Assembly: GCF_000497755.1 (NCBI RefSeq)
Contig: NZ_AYOD01000035.1
Span: forward strand, 310,001 to 374,000
Origin: Aliihoeflea sp. 2WW
Lineage (GTDB): Bacteria; Pseudomonadota; Alphaproteobacteria; Rhizobiales; Rhizobiaceae
Reading direction: 5' to 3'
DNA length: 64,000 nt
Within the stretch, counting starts at the first letter, position 1; every line of letters begins with the position of its first letter. Positions 17,218-25,054 of this stretch are shown here, one piece after another. Position numbers and translations under genes: made by a program. The notes beneath the pieces are model-generated. The model saw only the letters and a program-made list of their open reading frames with translations, ran no database searches and was not told the origin of the DNA.

Positions 17218-17942
17218 GCCGGCGCCGGCTGCCGCATCCTGATCGCCGCCTCGGCTTCGCCGATCGCGCCGGGCGTTCCGACCGTGATCCAGTGACCATC
17301 CATCACCTGACCGTAGAGCCGACCCTTCTCGATGGCCCGGTCGAAATAGAGGTTGAGCGAATGCGGTTCAGGTGTGACGCCGGCAAAGATCGCGGGATCG
17401 ATGATCGCGGCACCGGCATAGACGAGCCCCGTGGGATCGCCCTTGGCGCGCGCGAGGCGTCCGTCCGCATCGATCACGAAGTCCGTCTTGCTTCCATGAC
17501 CGGTCGTGTCCCCGACCGGGACGAGCATCAACAGCATGTCCATGCGCGAAGCGTCCCACCCGCCGGCGAGCGAAGCAAGGCTCGACCGGTCGCTGTCGAT
17601 CCAGAACGTGTCTGCGTTCAGGAGCAGGATCGGCGCCGAACCCAAGAGCGGCAACGCCTTGACGATCCCGCCGGCCGAATCCAGCAGCCGTTCCCGTTCG
17701 TCCGAAACGACAATCCGCGGATGCGCGCGGGCAGCGCAGTGGGCGACGACCTGATCGCCCAGATGGTGGACGTTGACCACCGCCGATCCGACCCCGGCCT
17801 CTTCCAGCGCATCGAGCGCGCGATCGAGCAATGTACGTCCGGCGACCTTGACCAGCGGCTTGGGGATCGTGTCGGTGATCGGGCGCATTCGCGTGCCGAG
17901 GCCGGCGGCCAGGACCATCGCCTTCATGCCGGAGATGTTCAT
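17214..17942 (-). CDS. murU: MurNAc-1-phosphate uridylyltransferase-like nucleotidyltransferase (MurU)
   Basis: A 242-residue sugar-1-phosphate nucleotidyltransferase with the N-terminal signature MVLAAGLGTRMRPITDTIPK. It also has LLLNADTFWID for metal and sugar binding. In this position beside an AmgK-like kinase it matches MurU, which makes UDP-MurNAc from MurNAc-1-phosphate and so returns recycled wall sugar to peptidoglycan synthesis, bypassing the fosfomycin-sensitive step. The name mannose-1-phosphate guanylyltransferase is sometimes given to such proteins, but the neighbouring kinase favours the MurU role. It overlaps addB and the TsaE-AmgK gene by four bases. Confidence 0.82.
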   Translation of the reverse strand: MNISGMKAMVLAAGLGTRMRPITDTIPKPLVKVAGRTLLDRALDALEEAGVGSAVVNVHHLGDQVVAHCAARAHPRIVVSDERERLLDSAGGIVKALPLLGSAPILLLNADTFWIDSDRSSLASLAGGWDASRMDMLLMLVPVGDTTGHGSKTDFVIDADGRLARAKGDPTGLVYAGAAIIDPAIFAGVTPEPHSLNLYFDRAIEKGRLYGQVMDGHWITVGTPGAIGEAEAAIRMRQPAPA

Positions 17943-19429
17943 GACGCTCCTTCCGGCAGCACCTGCATCGCGCGATAGAGCGCCCGCAGCTCGGCCATCG
18001 CCGGGTGCCGCGTCGCCCGCTCCAGATAATCTCGAATGCGCGGCAGGTGCTTCAGATATTGCGGCTTGCCATCGCGCACGTCGAGCCGCACGAAAATGCC
18101 GACGATCTTGGAATTGCGCTGCGCCGCCATGATGGCATAGGCCTCCTCGAACCCGGCGCGGTCGAAATCCGTGCCCCGCGCATCGACATAGGCGTTGCGG
18201 ATGCCCGCTTCCAGTTCCTCGGAAATCGACACGCGCGCATCCATCGCCAGAGATGCCACATCATAGGCCGTCGGCCCGATCAGCGCGTCCTGGAAATCGA
18301 TGATGCCGATCCGGTCCGTGCCCGTCTCGCCTTCGCGCCAGATGATGTTCGGCGAATGGAAGTCGCGAAGGACGAGGCCCATTTCCGCTTCGTCGAGCCT
18401 AGCGAAAAGAGCCTGCCAAGCCGCGCGGAACGCATCGCGTTCGTCATCGGTGGCCGGCCGACCGGCCGCAAAGGGCAGATACCAGTCGATCAGCAGCTCG
18501 GTCTCGATCGCCATCGCGGCGCGGTCGTAAGCCGGCACATGATAGGTTCCGCCGCTCGCGAGCGCGATGTCGTGCGGCCAGTCGTGACGATGCAATTCGG
18601 CCAGCATTTGAGCCGACGCGCGGTAGCGCTCGCCGATCGGCGTGCCGTCCGGCGCGAGGATCGTGCCGCGGCCCAGATCCTCGATCAGGAGCAGGCCGGC
18701 ATCAAGTTCGGCCGCGCGGATCTGCGGCGCGCAAAAACCCCGGGCGCGCAGCGTCTCGTCGATCGCCACGAAAGGCAGTACGGATTCCGCCAGATGCGCG
18801 ATCTGGCTGTAGGGCTTGCCGTCACGGATCGGAGGGCCGTCCGGCTGGCGCGGCGCGTTCATCAGCAATTCGATCGTGCCGTCGCCGCCGATGGTCTCGT
18901 AGGAGCGCGCCGAGGCATCGCCCGCGAGATAGCCGCGCCGGGCGTGTCGACGCCCCGAATCGTCCAGAAACCGGCGGATGGCGAACGTCCGGTCGAACCG
19001 CGCCACCGCCGCGTCGGGGCCGTCGATGATCAGCCGCCTGCCCGAGCCTTCTTCCGAAAGTTTCACGTGAATCGTGGTTTCGGGAAGGTAAACGCCCGCC
19101 TTGTCAGGCCATTCCACGAGCGCCGCGCCCTCCACCAGCGCCTCGTCAAGCCCGAGCTCGCGCATCTCGTCGGGGTCGCCGATGCGGTAGAGATCGAAAT
19201 GAGCGACCGGAAGACGGCCCGGATATGCCTGGACGAGCGTGAAGGTCGGGCTCGGCACTTCCAGTTCGGGATCGCCGGCAAGCGAGCGGATGATCGCCCG
19301 CGCCAGCGTCGTCTTGCCGGCGCCGAGATCGCCATGCAGCGCCAGGACATCGCCCGGCTTCAGGGCAGCGGCGATGTCGTTGCCGGCCTCGCGCGTGGCG
19401 GCTTCGTCGGCGAGCAGGCGATCGACCAT
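17939..19429 (-). CDS. tsaE: Fusion of tRNA t6A ATPase TsaE with an AmgK-like sugar kinase
   Basis: A 496-residue protein with two unrelated domains. Residues 1 to about 155 are TsaE, the ATPase needed for threonylcarbamoyl-adenosine at tRNA position 37. They carry Walker A GDLGAGKTT (33-41) and the VPSPTFTLVQAY and FDLYRI segments. Residues about 165-496 form an aminoglycoside-phosphotransferase-like kinase with the catalytic loop VLRDFHSPNIIW and metal motif IIDFQDALIG. The second half resembles AmgK, which phosphorylates MurNAc/GlcNAc at the anomeric carbon to supply MurU, encoded next. Such fusions are known in Rhizobiales. A parS-like palindrome lies inside the TsaE coding part. Confidence 0.9.
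   Translation of the reverse strand: MVDRLLADEAATREAGNDIAAALKPGDVLALHGDLGAGKTTLARAIIRSLAGDPELEVPSPTFTLVQAYPGRLPVAHFDLYRIGDPDEMRELGLDEALVEGAALVEWPDKAGVYLPETTIHVKLSEEGSGRRLIIDGPDAAVARFDRTFAIRRFLDDSGRRHARRGYLAGDASARSYETIGGDGTIELLMNAPRQPDGPPIRDGKPYSQIAHLAESVLPFVAIDETLRARGFCAPQIRAAELDAGLLLIEDLGRGTILAPDGTPIGERYRASAQMLAELHRHDWPHDIALASGGTYHVPAYDRAAMAIETELLIDWYLPFAAGRPATDDERDAFRAAWQALFARLDEAEMGLVLRDFHSPNIIWREGETGTDRIGIIDFQDALIGPTAYDVASLAMDARVSISEELEAGIRNAYVDARGTDFDRAGFEEAYAIMAAQRNSKIVGIFVRLDVRDGKPQYLKHLPRIRDYLERATRHPAMAELRALYRAMQVLPEGAS
19060..19073. promoter_or_regulatory. parS: parS-like site 1 (ParB-binding palindrome), inside tsaE
   Basis: GTTTCACGTGAATC differs from the perfect core GTTTCACGTGAAAC at one base. 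It lies in the coding sequence of the TsaE domain, where it encodes the residues T-I-H-V-K on the minus strand. The site is about 29 kb left of the origin candidate. The same 16 bases TTTCACGTGAATCGTG recur inside hisH. Binding by the ParB encoded in this window is inferred from the known Rhizobiales parS consensus. Confidence 0.65.
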
Positions 19430-19435
19430 GAAGGG

Positions 19436-21934
19436 TTACTCCGCCGCCGCGCGGCTCTGCGTGGCGATCGCGGGCAGCCGGCAGATCACCGTCGTGCCCT
19501 GATCCCGGCCCGTGCGAATCTCGACCGTTCCCGAATGCAGTTCGACGAAGCTCTTGACGATCGAAAGTCCCAGTCCGGCGCCGCGCTTGCGCCCGCCATT
19601 CGCGTGCGATTCGAAACGCTGGAAGATCGTCTCCAGAACCTCCTCGGACATGCCCGGCCCATCGTCGCCGACGCGGAACTCCACAAGATCGCCGGGCAAT
19701 GCCCTGACGTCGAGGCGGACGGTCGAGCCTTCCGGCGCGTAATTGGCGGCGTTGTTGAGAAGATTGTAGAGGATCTGGCGCAGCCGATGGCCGTCCGCAT
19801 GAAGCGTCGCGGGCGCCCGCGACAGGTCGACGGCGAGCTTGATATTGTGCTCGCGCAGACGCTCAACCACCAGGTCGGAAGCCGACTGCACCGCCTCGTC
19901 GATGACGATCTCCCCGATATCGAGCTGCATGATGCCCGCATCGACGGTTGCGAGGTCGAGGATGTCGTTGACGATGGTCAGCAGAACGGCCGAGGACGAG
20001 CCGATATGGCCGACATATTCGCGCTGCCGTTCGTTGAGTGGCCCCGTACCGCCCAGCCCCAGCAATTCGGTGAAGCCGATGATGTTGGTCAGCGGCGAGC
20101 GCAATTCATACGAGACGTGCTGAACGAAATCGTTCTTCAGACGGTCCGCGCGCTCCAGCGCCTCGTTGCGATCCTTCAGGGCGCGCTCGACATTCACGCT
20201 GTCGGTCACGTCGACGAAGGTCGTCATCACCTGCCCGTTCGGCAGGTGGATGACAGCATAGCGCAGCACCGTCCCGTCGCGCATCTCGGCCTGGCCGTGC
20301 CGGTCGCGACGCTCCTCGTCGAAGCCGGTCACCACGGAAACGAGGTCGCTCCAGGGGCTCTCGATCGCGTTGCCCTCGCACGCAGCCCGGATCACGGCGA
20401 TGTGGGTGCCGGTTTTCACCAAGCCTTCGGCGAGGTTCCACAAATGCGAGAAGGCCGGATTTGCAAGGCGGATCTTCCCGTCCGGGCCGAACACGGCGAC
20501 GCCTTCCGCCAGATTGTCCAGCGTCTCGCCCTGAACCCGCACCGCGGTGTGGTATCGGCTTTCCAGATTGAGCTGTTCGGTGAGGTTCTCGAACACCCAG
20601 GTCACGCCGCCCTTGGGCTGCGGATTGCCGACGACGCGCAAGGTGCGTCCATCGGGCAGGTGCCAGACATGCTCCTGCGGATCGATGGCGCGGTAGGCCG
20701 CGAGGATCGTTTCCTTCCAGCGCCGCCATTCGGGCTGCTCCGCCAGCTTGCCGTCGCTGCGCAACCGGTCGAGCAGAAGCGTCTGGTCGGGCGCGCTTTC
20801 GAGGAAGGCGGGGTCGAGCGCCCAGAGCTTCTGAAAGGCCTGGTTGAAGAAGAGCAGCTTCTGGTCGGCGTCGAAGATCGCCACCGCAGTCTGGAGCTGG
20901 TCGAGCGTATCGGCGTGGCTGATGATCGTGCGCTGATACTCCTCGCGGATCGTCTCGACCTCGGTCTTGTCGAGCGCCAGGCCGGCCGACGCGTCCGGCG
21001 CGGCAAAATCGGTCACGGCATACATCTGCCGTTCGCCCCCGACCACAACCGACAGGGTCTGTTCGAAGACCGGGCGCGCCGCCCGATTGCGCGCCATCGC
21101 GTCGCGCGCATTTTCCGACAACAGCTCGCGCTCGTCGCGCAGAACGGCCTCGACCGTGCCGCCGTCGACCAGTCGCGCATAGGCCTTGTTGACCCATTCG
21201 AGCTTGCCGCGTCCGTCACGCAGCCAGAACGGCGCGGGAAGGGCGTCGATCAGAGCCAGAATCGTCTCATGGTCGCGCAGCACGCGCTGATGATCGAGCT
21301 GCAGTTCGGCCAGTTCGCGCTGGCGGCGCGAAAGGGCACTGAACCGCACCACGCAATGCGACAGGCTCGATCGGCCCTGCGCCTCCATCACCGATCCGGA
21401 AATCGTCTCGATGACGAGCTCGAAATTCGTTCCCTTGTCACGCAACTGGCCGAGTGCGCGTTCCAGCGCCGAGGCCGATTGCGGCGCCAGCCAGCGGCCG
21501 AAGGCGAGAAAGGTCGCGCGGTCTTCGGGCGCGCCCGCATCGGCGGGCAGCGTGCCGACAAGTTCGGGACGCGAATTGCGGTCGTCCCAGACGACGACCC
21601 GTTGGTCGCGCAGATTGAGGAGCGCATCGGATCGCCGCAGCGCCGTGCCGAGATCGGCGAGACGGGCCTTGAGCTGCTGGTTTTCGCGGTCGATGCGGCC
21701 CCGCTCGCGAATCAGGAGGAAGGCCGAGATGAAGGCGGCCGAGACGACGCCTGCCAGAAGCGAGAACTGTGCGACGTCGTTCACCCGCAGTCCGGTCTGC
21801 GCGAACGCGGTTCCGGGCACGATGGCTGTCGTCGCGGCAAGAGCGGCGGCAGCGGCCCGGACGCCGAAACCACGCGCACGCCGGCGCGCGTCGAACCGCC
21901 CTGCTTTCGCTTCGCCTCGTCCCAAAGTTCCCAC
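19436..21934 (-). CDS. divL: DivL-type PAS sensor kinase with tyrosine at the phosphoacceptor site
   Basis: An 832-residue membrane-anchored protein: an N-terminal signal-like segment and one transmembrane helix (about 52-74), several PAS-like repeats (about 220-580), a dimerisation helix and a C-terminal ATPase domain. The H-box reads FVQHVSYELRSPLTNIIGF, with Tyr609 where histidine kinases have their phosphorylated histidine. This is the hallmark of DivL, the scaffold that modulates CckA and the CtrA cell-cycle relay in alphaproteobacteria. The ATPase boxes are intact (LYNLLNNAANYAP, VGDDGPGM, GAGLGLSIVKSF). The GTG start at 21934 is uncertain; a TTG three codons later is possible. The place between tsaE and ahcY agrees with rhizobial divL. 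Confidence 0.88.
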   Translation of the reverse strand: MGTLGRGEAKAGRFDARRRARGFGVRAAAAALAATTAIVPGTAFAQTGLRVNDVAQFSLLAGVVSAAFISAFLLIRERGRIDRENQQLKARLADLGTALRRSDALLNLRDQRVVVWDDRNSRPELVGTLPADAGAPEDRATFLAFGRWLAPQSASALERALGQLRDKGTNFELVIETISGSVMEAQGRSSLSHCVVRFSALSRRQRELAELQLDHQRVLRDHETILALIDALPAPFWLRDGRGKLEWVNKAYARLVDGGTVEAVLRDERELLSENARDAMARNRAARPVFEQTLSVVVGGERQMYAVTDFAAPDASAGLALDKTEVETIREEYQRTIISHADTLDQLQTAVAIFDADQKLLFFNQAFQKLWALDPAFLESAPDQTLLLDRLRSDGKLAEQPEWRRWKETILAAYRAIDPQEHVWHLPDGRTLRVVGNPQPKGGVTWVFENLTEQLNLESRYHTAVRVQGETLDNLAEGVAVFGPDGKIRLANPAFSHLWNLAEGLVKTGTHIAVIRAACEGNAIESPWSDLVSVVTGFDEERRDRHGQAEMRDGTVLRYAVIHLPNGQVMTTFVDVTDSVNVERALKDRNEALERADRLKNDFVQHVSYELRSPLTNIIGFTELLGLGGTGPLNERQREYVGHIGSSSAVLLTIVNDILDLATVDAGIMQLDIGEIVIDEAVQSASDLVVERLREHNIKLAVDLSRAPATLHADGHRLRQILYNLLNNAANYAPEGSTVRLDVRALPGDLVEFRVGDDGPGMSEEVLETIFQRFESHANGGRKRGAGLGLSIVKSFVELHSGTVEIRTGRDQGTTVICRLPAIATQSRAAAE

Positions 21935-22060
21935 CTCTCAGCCGCCAGTGGGAGTTACACCTTTTCGCCGGCCACCCCTCAGCGTCCGGCTCGTCCCCAC
22001 GAATCAGGACAATGTATCGTCTCGCCCGGACTGCGTGAAGCTTGCCCCACCTTGAAACGA

Positions 22061-22086
22061 CTTCGGCGGCCGTCAGGCCGCCGAAG
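22061..22086 (-). terminator. Stem-loop downstream of ahcY, probable terminator
   Basis: An 11-bp perfect stem, CTTCGGCGGCC and GGCCGCCGAAG, with a four-base loop, lies about 40 bp beyond the ahcY stop. On the ahcY strand it is followed by only a short T-containing run (TCGTTTC), so it may act as a weak terminator or an mRNA 3'-end stabiliser. The rest of the 190-bp gap before divL shows no gene. Confidence 0.55.
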
Positions 22087-22124
22087 AAAATCGAAGGTGT
22101 TGCCCGCGTGTCGCGCCGCGCCGG

Positions 22125-23522
22125 TCAGTAGCGATAATGTTCCGGCTTGAACGGCCCCTTCGGCGTCACGCCGATATAGGCCGCCTGCTCATCCGACAGG
22201 ACCGAGAGATTCGCGCCGAGCTTGTCGAGATGCAGGCGTGCGACCTTCTCGTCGAGGTGCTTGGGCAGGACGTAGACCTCGTTCTGGTAGCGCTCGCCCT
22301 TCGACCAGAGCTCGATCTGCGCCAGCACCTGGTTGGTGAAGGAGGCCGACATGACGAAGCTGGGATGGCCGGTCGCGTTGCCCAGGTTGAGGAGACGGCC
22401 CTCGGACAGCAGGATCATCCGCTTCCCGTCCGGGAAGGTGATCATGTCGACCTGCGGCTTCACATTGGTCCATTTCAGGTTGCGCAGGGCGGCGACCTGA
22501 ATCTCGTTGTCGAAATGGCCGATGTTACCGACGATCGCCATGTCCTTCAAAAGGCGCATGTGGTCGAGCGTGACGACGTCCTTGTTGCCGGTCGTGGTGA
22601 TGACGATGTCGGCCGTGGGCGCGGCATCTTCCAGCGTCACGACCTCGAACCCGTCCATCGCCGCCTGCAGGGCGCAGATCGGGTCGACTTCGGTCACCTT
22701 GACGCGCGCGCCGGCGCCCTTGAGCGAGGCGGCCGAGCCCTTGCCGACGTCGCCATAGCCGCAAACGACCGCCACCTTGCCGGCCATCATCACGTCCGTG
22801 CCGCGGCGGATGCCGTCGACCAGCGATTCCTTGCAGCCATACTTGTTGTCGAATTTCGACTTGGTCACGCTGTCATTGACGTTGATCGCCGGGAACGGCA
22901 GCAGGCCGGCTTTCTGAAGCTGGTAGAGCCGGTTGACGCCGGTCGTCGTCTCTTCCGTCACGCCCTTGATCGCGTCGCGCTGGCGGGCAAAGAAGCCCGG
23001 CGTCTCGGCAAGACGCTTCCTGATCTGCGCGAAGAGGATTTCCTCCTCTTCCGAGCCCGGCTTCGACAGCACGTCCTCGCCCGCCTCGGCGCGCGCGCCG
23101 AGCAGGATGTACATGGTCGCATCGCCGCCATCGTCGAGGATCATGTTGGAGGGCTGGCCGTCCGTCCACTGGAAGATGCGGTCGGTGTAGGTCCAGTAAT
23201 CCTCGAGCGTCTCGCCCTTGATCGCGAAGACCGGCGTGCCGCCGGCCGCGATGGCTGCCGCTGCATGATCCTGGGTCGAGAAGATGTTGCACGAGGCCCA
23301 CCGGACGTCCGCGCCGAGAACCTTCAGGGTTTCGATCAGCACCGCCGTCTGGATCGTCATGTGCAGCGAGCCGGTGATCCGCGCGCCCTTGAGCGGCTTG
23401 TCGGTGCCGAATTCCTCGCGGCAGGCCATCAGGCCCGGCATTTCGGTCTCGGCGATCTCGATTTCCTTGCGGCCCCAATCGGCCAGCGAAATATCGGCGA
23501 CTACGTAATCATTGGCGGCCAT
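22125..23522 (-). CDS. ahcY: S-adenosyl-L-homocysteine hydrolase
   Basis: A 465-residue cytoplasmic NAD-dependent enzyme that splits S-adenosylhomocysteine into adenosine and homocysteine, clearing the inhibitor of all SAM methyltransferases. Family marks are [15 protein letters not shown], the NAD motif [15 protein letters not shown] and the invariant C-terminus KPEHYRY. The length equals that of other rhizobial AhcY proteins. The ATG at 23522 is preceded by GGGAG. It is monocistronic, with an imperfect palindrome about 100 bp upstream that probably acts as an operator and a stem-loop downstream. Confidence 0.97.
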   Translation of the reverse strand: MAANDYVVADISLADWGRKEIEIAETEMPGLMACREEFGTDKPLKGARITGSLHMTIQTAVLIETLKVLGADVRWASCNIFSTQDHAAAAIAAGGTPVFAIKGETLEDYWTYTDRIFQWTDGQPSNMILDDGGDATMYILLGARAEAGEDVLSKPGSEEEEILFAQIRKRLAETPGFFARQRDAIKGVTEETTTGVNRLYQLQKAGLLPFPAINVNDSVTKSKFDNKYGCKESLVDGIRRGTDVMMAGKVAVVCGYGDVGKGSAASLKGAGARVKVTEVDPICALQAAMDGFEVVTLEDAAPTADIVITTTGNKDVVTLDHMRLLKDMAIVGNIGHFDNEIQVAALRNLKWTNVKPQVDMITFPDGKRMILLSEGRLLNLGNATGHPSFVMSASFTNQVLAQIELWSKGERYQNEVYVLPKHLDEKVARLHLDKLGANLSVLSDEQAAYIGVTPKGPFKPEHYRY

Positions 23523-23619
23523 GGACGGCTCCCGATCTGAAATTTGGATGAAGGGTCATCGGCCGCGCACGGCCATACATGGCGCGCTAACTAGCAGACC
23601 ACCGCCAGATCGGCAATGG

Positions 23620-23641
23620 GATATAAAGACATCGTTATGTC
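23620..23641. promoter_or_regulatory. Imperfect palindrome upstream of ahcY, candidate SahR-type operator
   Basis: A 22-bp imperfect inverted repeat, GATATAAAGAC followed by ATCGTTATGTC, with 8 of 11 positions paired. It lies in an otherwise GC-rich gap between ahcY and the HPr gene. From memory it resembles the ATAAAGA-type palindromes described as operators of the ArsR-family methionine-cycle repressor SahR upstream of ahcY in Proteobacteria. No such regulator gene is in the window. The call is inference. Confidence 0.45.
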
Positions 23642-23666
23642 ATGAACCGCTATGCCGGCGCAGATT

Positions 23667-23960
23667 TCAGATTTCCTCGCCGAAGCGGTTGGCGACGAGT
23701 TCCTCGATCGCGCGCATGGCGTCCTCGGCCTGGGGGCCACTGGCGGAGACGCGAATGCAGCAGCCGGGGCTCGCGGCAAGCATCATCAACCCCATGATCG
23801 ACGTGCCGCCCACGGTCGTCCCGTCCTTCTCGACCTCGATGATCGCGTCGAAGGCGCCGGCGGTCTGGACGAACTTGGCCGAGGCGCGCGCGTGCAGGCC
23901 GCGCTGGTTGACGATCGGCAGGCCGCGAACGATGGAAGGGCGGTCGGTGGTCTCGCTCAT
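23667..23960 (-). CDS. ptsH: HPr family phosphocarrier protein
   Basis: A 97-residue HPr-like phosphocarrier. The phosphorylated histidine is His23 in QRGLHARAS, and the regulatory serine that HPr kinase would modify is Ser54 in GGTSIMGLMML. It relays phosphate from enzyme I to the EIIA encoded immediately upstream, whose gene overlaps it by four bases. No sugar permease (EIIB/EIIC) is present, so the relay is regulatory rather than for sugar uptake, as is usual in alphaproteobacteria. Confidence 0.93.
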   Translation of the reverse strand: MSETTDRPSIVRGLPIVNQRGLHARASAKFVQTAGAFDAIIEVEKDGTTVGGTSIMGLMMLAASPGCCIRVSASGPQAEDAMRAIEELVANRFGEEI

Positions 23961-24367
23961 TTGGCGTTCAGGACCTGGCTTGCGACATTGATGTATTTGC
24001 GGCCGGCATTCTGCGCCTCTTCCAGCGCCGTCACCATGTCGTCCGCCTTGCGCACGCTGGTCAGCTTGATGAGCATCGGCAGGTTGACGCCCGCGATGAC
24101 CTCGACCCTGCCCGGCTCCATCACGGATATGGCCAGATTGGAAGGTGTTCCGCCGAACATGTCGGTCAGGACCACGACGCCGGTGCCGCTATCGGCGCGG
24201 CGGACGGCCTCGACGATATCGAGCCGGCGCTGCTCCATGTCGTCCTCGGCCTCGATCGAGACCGTTTCCAATTGCTCCTGATGGCCGACGACGTGCTGGA
24301 CCGCCGAGCGGAACTCGTCGGCCAGGCGACCATGGGTAACGAGCACGATGCCGATCATGCCGCGCAT
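23957..24367 (-). CDS. PTS EIIA component of the mannose/fructose type (ManX-like)
   Basis: A 136-residue single-domain EIIA of the mannose family. The active histidine is in LVTHGRLADEF, and the fold is supported by VVVLTDMFGGTPSNLA. The first ATG gives His12; a second ATG three codons later gives the more usual MIGIVLVTHG start and is equally plausible. It receives phosphate from HPr, encoded by the overlapping downstream gene. It is thought to link carbon or nitrogen status to the neighbouring HprK and ChvG-ChvI systems. The 254-bp gap separating it from hprK probably holds its promoter; I see no gene there. Confidence 0.9.
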   Translation of the reverse strand: MRGMIGIVLVTHGRLADEFRSAVQHVVGHQEQLETVSIEAEDDMEQRRLDIVEAVRRADSGTGVVVLTDMFGGTPSNLAISVMEPGRVEVIAGVNLPMLIKLTSVRKADDMVTALEEAQNAGRKYINVASQVLNAK

Positions 24368-24621
24368 GTCCGGGTGTCGATGGTTCTGTCTGCACGTTTC
24401 CGCCGGCCCCAGCGCGCGGTGCGTGTTTCGGTCAATTGGTGCTCCGTAAGCTTTGCGTCGTGCTGAATGCCGTATCGGCCGACCGGATCTGATTGGTTTC
24501 AGTCTTGTGCCGGTCTCTCCCCTTCGACAGGGTCGGTATCCTTGTCACGACTTGGGCGGTTGACAAGGCCGAATCCGCCGCGGCGACGCAGATTTCTTGT
24601 CATTTGAGACCTGACTGTGGC

Positions 24622-25050
24622 CTAAAGTCCCGATTTCGCCCGGTCGAGCGCAGCGGCGACATGTTGCCGCGCCATCGCACAGGAGCGCCACGGGACCCGC
24701 AGATGAGGCACGCCATCGCATTCCGTCGGCTCCGGCATGCGGGTGACGCTCTCGGGATCGACAAGTTCGACGACGAGGTCGATCACGGCACGCGGCTCGA
24801 AGGGCCGTGCGACGATGCCGATGCCGCGAATCTCGATCTGGCCGGCAATGACCGACGGAGCCCGCCCAATGGACCGCCCTTGCCGGCCGCTTTCGATGAG
24901 CACCCGGTCGTCGCTGACCAGCCTCGCAAATCCCTCGGCGTGGGCGATGAGGTCAAGCGCGAGGCTCGATTTTCCGCTTCCCGAGGGGCCGGTGATCAAA
25001 ACGCCCCTGTCGCCCAGAAGGACGAGCGTGCCGTGCGCATTCCCGTTCAC
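24622..25050 (-). CDS. hprK: HPr kinase/phosphorylase, short alphaproteobacterial form
   Basis: A 142-residue protein equal to the C-terminal catalytic domain of HprK, lacking the N-terminal domain of the Gram-positive enzyme. The Walker A motif is ITGPSGSGKSSLALDLI (residues about 19-35), followed by LVSDDRVLIE. It phosphorylates and dephosphorylates the serine of HPr. I chose the GTG at 25050 because GGAGG lies nine bases upstream, within the end of chvG, and the gap to the chvG stop is only four bases. Longer in-frame starts would run deep into chvG. Co-transcription with chvG and chvI is likely. Confidence 0.9.
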   Translation of the reverse strand: MNGNAHGTLVLLGDRGVLITGPSGSGKSSLALDLIAHAEGFARLVSDDRVLIESGRQGRSIGRAPSVIAGQIEIRGIGIVARPFEPRAVIDLVVELVDPESVTRMPEPTECDGVPHLRVPWRSCAMARQHVAAALDRAKSGL

Positions 25051-25054
25051 GCGG

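Noticed and set aside
14464-17295. Long plus-strand open frame of over 900 codons antisense to addB
   Set aside because: Its arginine- and glutamate-rich translation shows no domain, and addB on the other strand carries clear family motifs.
17214-17942. Naming the nucleotidyltransferase a mannose-1-phosphate guanylyltransferase
   Set aside because: The AmgK-like kinase encoded next to it and its short length fit MurU better; no GDP-mannose genes are nearby.
18005-22150. Very long open frame on the plus strand antisense to divL and tsaE (over 1300 codons)
   Set aside because: It lies opposite well-supported genes with intact motifs and has no recognisable domain. Such frames arise in GC-rich DNA because stop codons are rare in the complementary frame.
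22137-23540. Plus-strand open frame as long as ahcY
   Set aside because: It is the mirror of ahcY, which matches S-adenosylhomocysteinase over its full length; no independent ribosome site or motif was found.
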